The notes below the pieces were generated by a model, which was given only the letters and a program-made list of their open reading frames with translations, ran no database searches and had not been told where the DNA came from. From Diadema setosum (lineage: Eukaryota; Echinodermata; Echinoidea; Diadematoida; Diadematidae), in the NCBI RefSeq assembly GCF_964275005.1, contig NC_092706.1:22723187-22787186 (forward strand): a stretch of 64,000 bases of DNA. The letters run 5' to 3'. This document shows positions 61,370 through 64,000 of the stretch, in pieces. The stretch's first letter is position 1. Every line of letters starts with the position of its first letter. A program made the position numbers and the translations under genes.

Positions 61370-61473
61370 ATTCAAATTCATGAAATTCTTCTATTAAGAT
61401 GTTTTCATTGCAACTGATTGACAAACTGCCATACATCTACGTAAATAATTATAATTTGTCAATCAGTTGCAAT
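61370..61473. repeat. Second foldback relic of the tRNA-unit family, in SLC15 intron 3
   Basis: ATTCAAATTCATGAAATTC through TTTTCATTGCAACTGATTGA and ACATCTACGTAAATA matches the array unit, then turns into ATTTGTCAATCAGTTGCAA, the inverse of its own interior. No tRNA part. Confidence 0.75.
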
Positions 61474-61720
61474 ATACTTATGTTCATGGGTTACTAAATT
61501 TAGCTTGAGTTAAAATGGAGATACCATTTATACTGACATTAGCTTGGGCCTGGAGCTGACCTGTTCTACCAGTGGGCTAGCTTTAGCTAGGGCTATTACA
61601 TGTCTTTTGACCCTGTATACTGAGAGTCATTTTGATTCAGGTCCGGTCCTGAAGCGAGATAACTCCCAGTGTATATGGGGTGCTGATGAAGTCAGCTGTT
61701 TGCTTTGCTCCACTCCCCAG

Positions 61721-61862
61721 CTATCCTGGTGCTCTACTTCACCAACATCCTTCTCCTTGGCGACAACACGGCGACAGCCATCTACCACTCCTTCAACATG
61801 CTCTGCTACTTCTCCCCCATCTTTGGAGCCATGATAGCGGACGGATGGCTCGGGAAATACAG
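61721..61862 (+). CDS. SLC15A2: SLC15 peptide transporter, coding exon 4 (helix 2)
   Basis: 142 nt give residues 86-131, plus split Ala85 and Arg132. ILVLYFTNILLLGDNTATAI covers the end of helix 1 and the external loop; YHSFNMLCYFSPIFGAMIAD is helix 2; then GWLGKY. The GAMIADGWLGKY segment (120-131) fits the first PTR2 signature and aligns residue for residue with the human PEPT family consensus. The acceptor is CACTCCCCAG and the donor CAG|GTAGGT. Confidence 0.93.
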
Positions 61863-62655
61863 GTAGGTTTTAAAGTTTTAAGAAAGTTTTCAAGCATATT
61901 TTACTTGAAAGGTATTCTGGAATTAATCAGTATCATTCCGAATTAATGAGAGGATAGCATGATAGGGATGTATTTGTGAAAATGGCATCTTGTGTATTGT
62001 ATCTTATATTTTGTTTGTGTATATGTATGTGGGTGTCCATGCATGTGCTGACTTTTTTTTGTTGGTTATAGTTTATAGAAAGAAGAGACATAACGCTGTA
62101 TTTACTTTCCCTGGGTTAGTTTTAAATAAGGCCTATTGCCTTCTTATTAACCCCTTCAATTGATAACTCTGGTTGTTTGCTTGCTTGTTTGTTTGTTTTG
62201 TCACATTTTCTTGGTAGATTTGTCATACTATTGTCACATTTTCATGTATGATAATGTATTCATGTTTTATTAAGTGAAAATAAAGGAATGAACGAGGTAA
62301 CAGAAAAATGCATTATGTACTGACTCTGCGCAATTAAGAGCTATACATGTCCTGTTCATAAAGCATGCTGTCATTTTTTTTTTCCAGGTAAAAGAGTTAA
62401 AAAATGCTGACCTATTGGTAAAATAATGATGCAATTATCCATGGCTGATTAAAGAAGATTGCTTGGTTTCTGTTTTTGTTTTAAAATCTGATACTATAAA
62501 TAGGTGGTTGAGCGATCATAGTTATTATTATCTTATTTTTATAGTCATTGCCACCAGGCAGACACTTGTCAGCAGCCTTAGTATCCATGACGATGACTTC
62601 ACAGTTTTTATATCTTATTATCACTGTCTACCTCATCCTGCTTCCACTGCTCCAG

Positions 62656-62748
62656 GACCATTGTGTACATCGCCCAGATCTACATGATTGGCAATGCCGT
62701 GATGTGTTTCACCGCCTTACCTCCCCAGACTACGGGATCACCGGAATT
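62656..62748 (+). CDS. SLC15A2: SLC15 peptide transporter, coding exon 5 (helix 3 and loop)
   Basis: 93 nt encode residues 133-162: TIVYIAQIYMIGNAVMCFTA (helix 3) then LPPQTTGSPE, with Arg132 and Leu163 split at the borders. The loop after helix 3 is shorter than the one in human PEPT1. Acceptor CTGCTCCAG and donor TT|GTAAGT are strong. Confidence 0.9.
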
Positions 62749-63065
62749 GTAAGTGGATGACATTCAAACTTCTTTGTATTCTTTTGTTTAAACACTTTGG
62801 TGCTCTCTGTAAGATCAAATTACACATTGACGACTTCATACCTCATGAAATGCCACTTTCGAGAAATTAGAAGATGGATTTCTGGTATGTACGAGTGTAC
62901 TCTGTTCACTTGAATAACAGAACATTTTGGCCTCCAAATCCCTCGGAATAGTATGAGTACTTAAAAGAGTTTTTAGTGCTTAACCTTGTATCAGTGAACG
63001 AGTGAGCATGAGTTAATAAATATTCTTTGTACATCCTTCAAATTCTGCCATGTTTACACACGTGA

Positions 63066-63208
63066 GTGTGTGTGCAGTCTATGCACATACACACCAATAG
63101 TGTTGGACTAACATTACAGCAGCACAAATCAAGGATAGGTGCCGCGTGTGTGCTATCTATGCACATACACAACAATAGTGTTGGACTAACAGTACAGCAG
63201 CACAAATC
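63066..63208 (+). repeat. Local duplication in SLC15 intron 5
   Basis: Two copies of about 65 bp share CTATGCACATACACA, CAATAGTGTTGGACTAACA and TACAGCAGCACAAATC, with a ~78-bp period. Few differences, so recent. They end about 53 bp before the exon 6 acceptor. Confidence 0.85.
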
Positions 63209-63261
63209 TTCAAGTTGTGTGGTTCTTTTTGTAATAACGCTATTCACTTCCTTCTCTGCAG

Positions 63262-63361
63262 ATATGGCCCAATGATAGGTCTTATCCTAATAGGTCTTGG
63301 AACCGGTGGTATTAAGCCCTGTGTGTCAGCCTTTGGAGGCGACCAGTTTAATGCTGATCAG
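63262..63361 (+). CDS. SLC15A2: SLC15 peptide transporter, coding exon 6 (helix 4, GTGGIKP)
   Basis: 100 nt complete Leu163 and encode residues 164-196: YGPMIGLILIGLGTGGIKPC then VSAFGGDQFNADQ. GTGGIKPC (176-183) and AFGGDQF (186-192) are hallmark POT sequences around helix 4, close to the substrate pathway. The acceptor TTCTCTGCAG and donor CAG|GTACTG are good; the exon ends on a codon boundary. Confidence 0.95.
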
Positions 63362-63819
63362 GTACTGCTTGTTTTTTTTTTTGTTTTCTGTTTGTTTTGT
63401 TTTACATTCAAATCACAACTATCTAGGACATCAATCATACACCTGCAGCATATGCTCATATTTTCATCAGTGAATGATAATCTTTCAGTTCTACATTTTT
63501 TTTTTTTTTTTTGGGGGGGGGGGGGGAGTAGTGTCACTTCTGGGGTCAACCCCTACCCCACCCCCACCCCCTCCATTCTGCCAGCCCTGTGATAATTGTG
63601 CTGTAATATTACATGACATTGTACTTTTTTTTTTGCTCCTTTGTTGTGATGTGCTCAAAGTTTGTTTGATTCTGTGCAACAATGTAATTTTATTTTGTGT
63701 TGATTTTAGAAGCAGAATAGATGTAAAACGAACAAATGAGCAGTAAATCTGAAAGACTTTGCATCCAAATTAAATGAGATGAATGAAGACACCTTACTTT
63801 GAAACTTTTCCGCATCCAG

Positions 63820-63988
63820 GAACGAGACATCCAGAGATTCTTCTCCATCTTCTACTTCTCCATCAACTGCGGAAGCCTCCTGTCCACCTTTCTCACGCCC
63901 ATCCTCCGTCACGATGTCCAGTGCTTCGGCAACGACTGCTACACCCTGGCATTTGGGGTCCCCGCAGCTCTAATGGCCGTGGCGATAA
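63820..63988 (+). CDS. SLC15A2: SLC15 peptide transporter, coding exon 7 (helix 5, PTR2 signature 2); gene runs off the window
   Basis: 169 nt encode residues 197-252. ERDIQRFFSIFYFSINCGSL matches the second PTR2 signature (F-x2-F-Y-F-x-I-N-x-G-S-L) with Cys213 where Ala is usual. Then LLSTFLTPILRHDVQCFGND and CYTLAFGVPAALMAVAI follow, closest in memory to PEPT2 (DVQCFG-DCY-LAFGVP). The donor ATAA|GTGAGT at 63989 leaves phase 1; human SLC15A1/A2 are about 700 residues, so roughly two thirds of the protein lies beyond the window. Confidence 0.95.
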
Positions 63989-64000
63989 GTGAGTTTTGAG

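Overview
This is a window of animal nuclear DNA: spliced genes with GT-AG introns, AT-rich intergenic sequence, many microsatellites, and a dense load of short non-autonomous transposons. The best-supported gene is a proton-coupled oligopeptide transporter (SLC15, PEPT1/PEPT2-like), with closest remembered similarity to PEPT2. The repeat content (tRNA-headed repeats, palindromic MITEs such as those starting CAGGGCTCGACACTAAC or GGGGCCCCATTTCATAAA, TTAA-flanked foldbacks) suggests a marine invertebrate deuterostome, most likely an echinoderm such as a sea urchin. That assignment is inference, not proof.

Layout. 1-22 kb is non-coding and repeat-rich. It holds a striking array of tRNA-bearing units (1508-3468; five direct plus two inverted tRNA-like copies, the whole flanked by a 12-bp direct repeat) and several copies of a ~340-bp repeat, two of them head-to-head. 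At about 22.3-22.6 kb there is a CpG-richer stretch with possible divergent first exons. 23-29 kb is again intergenic with tandem and inverted repeats. At 29.5-30.1 kb lie a minus-strand open frame and a convincing plus-strand first coding exon (ATG at 30075, donor after 30132) of an unidentified gene. 30-46 kb is mostly intron or intergenic DNA with MITEs of at least eight families. At 46.6-47.6 kb a minus-strand gene appears to start. 48-54 kb holds foldback elements, a hAT-like MITE with an intact target-site duplication, a 5'-truncated and frameshifted LINE, and a terminal-inverted-repeat element carrying a ~158-bp minisatellite rich in TGACCT half-sites.

The SLC15 gene runs from 54970 to beyond the right edge. 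Seven coding exons join in phase (757 nt, 252 codons plus one base) and give the N-terminal third of the transporter: a cytoplasmic tail, helix 1 with ExxER, the GAMIAD loop, the GTGGIKP region and the second PTR2 signature. Its introns contain TAC and TCTG microsatellites and copies of the same MITE families seen elsewhere in the window.

No prokaryotic system, CRISPR array or complete autonomous transposon was found. The most unusual structures are the tRNA-unit array with its inverted junction (and two related foldback relics inside an SLC15 intron), and a composite hairpin-plus-MITE element present twice in opposite orientation.
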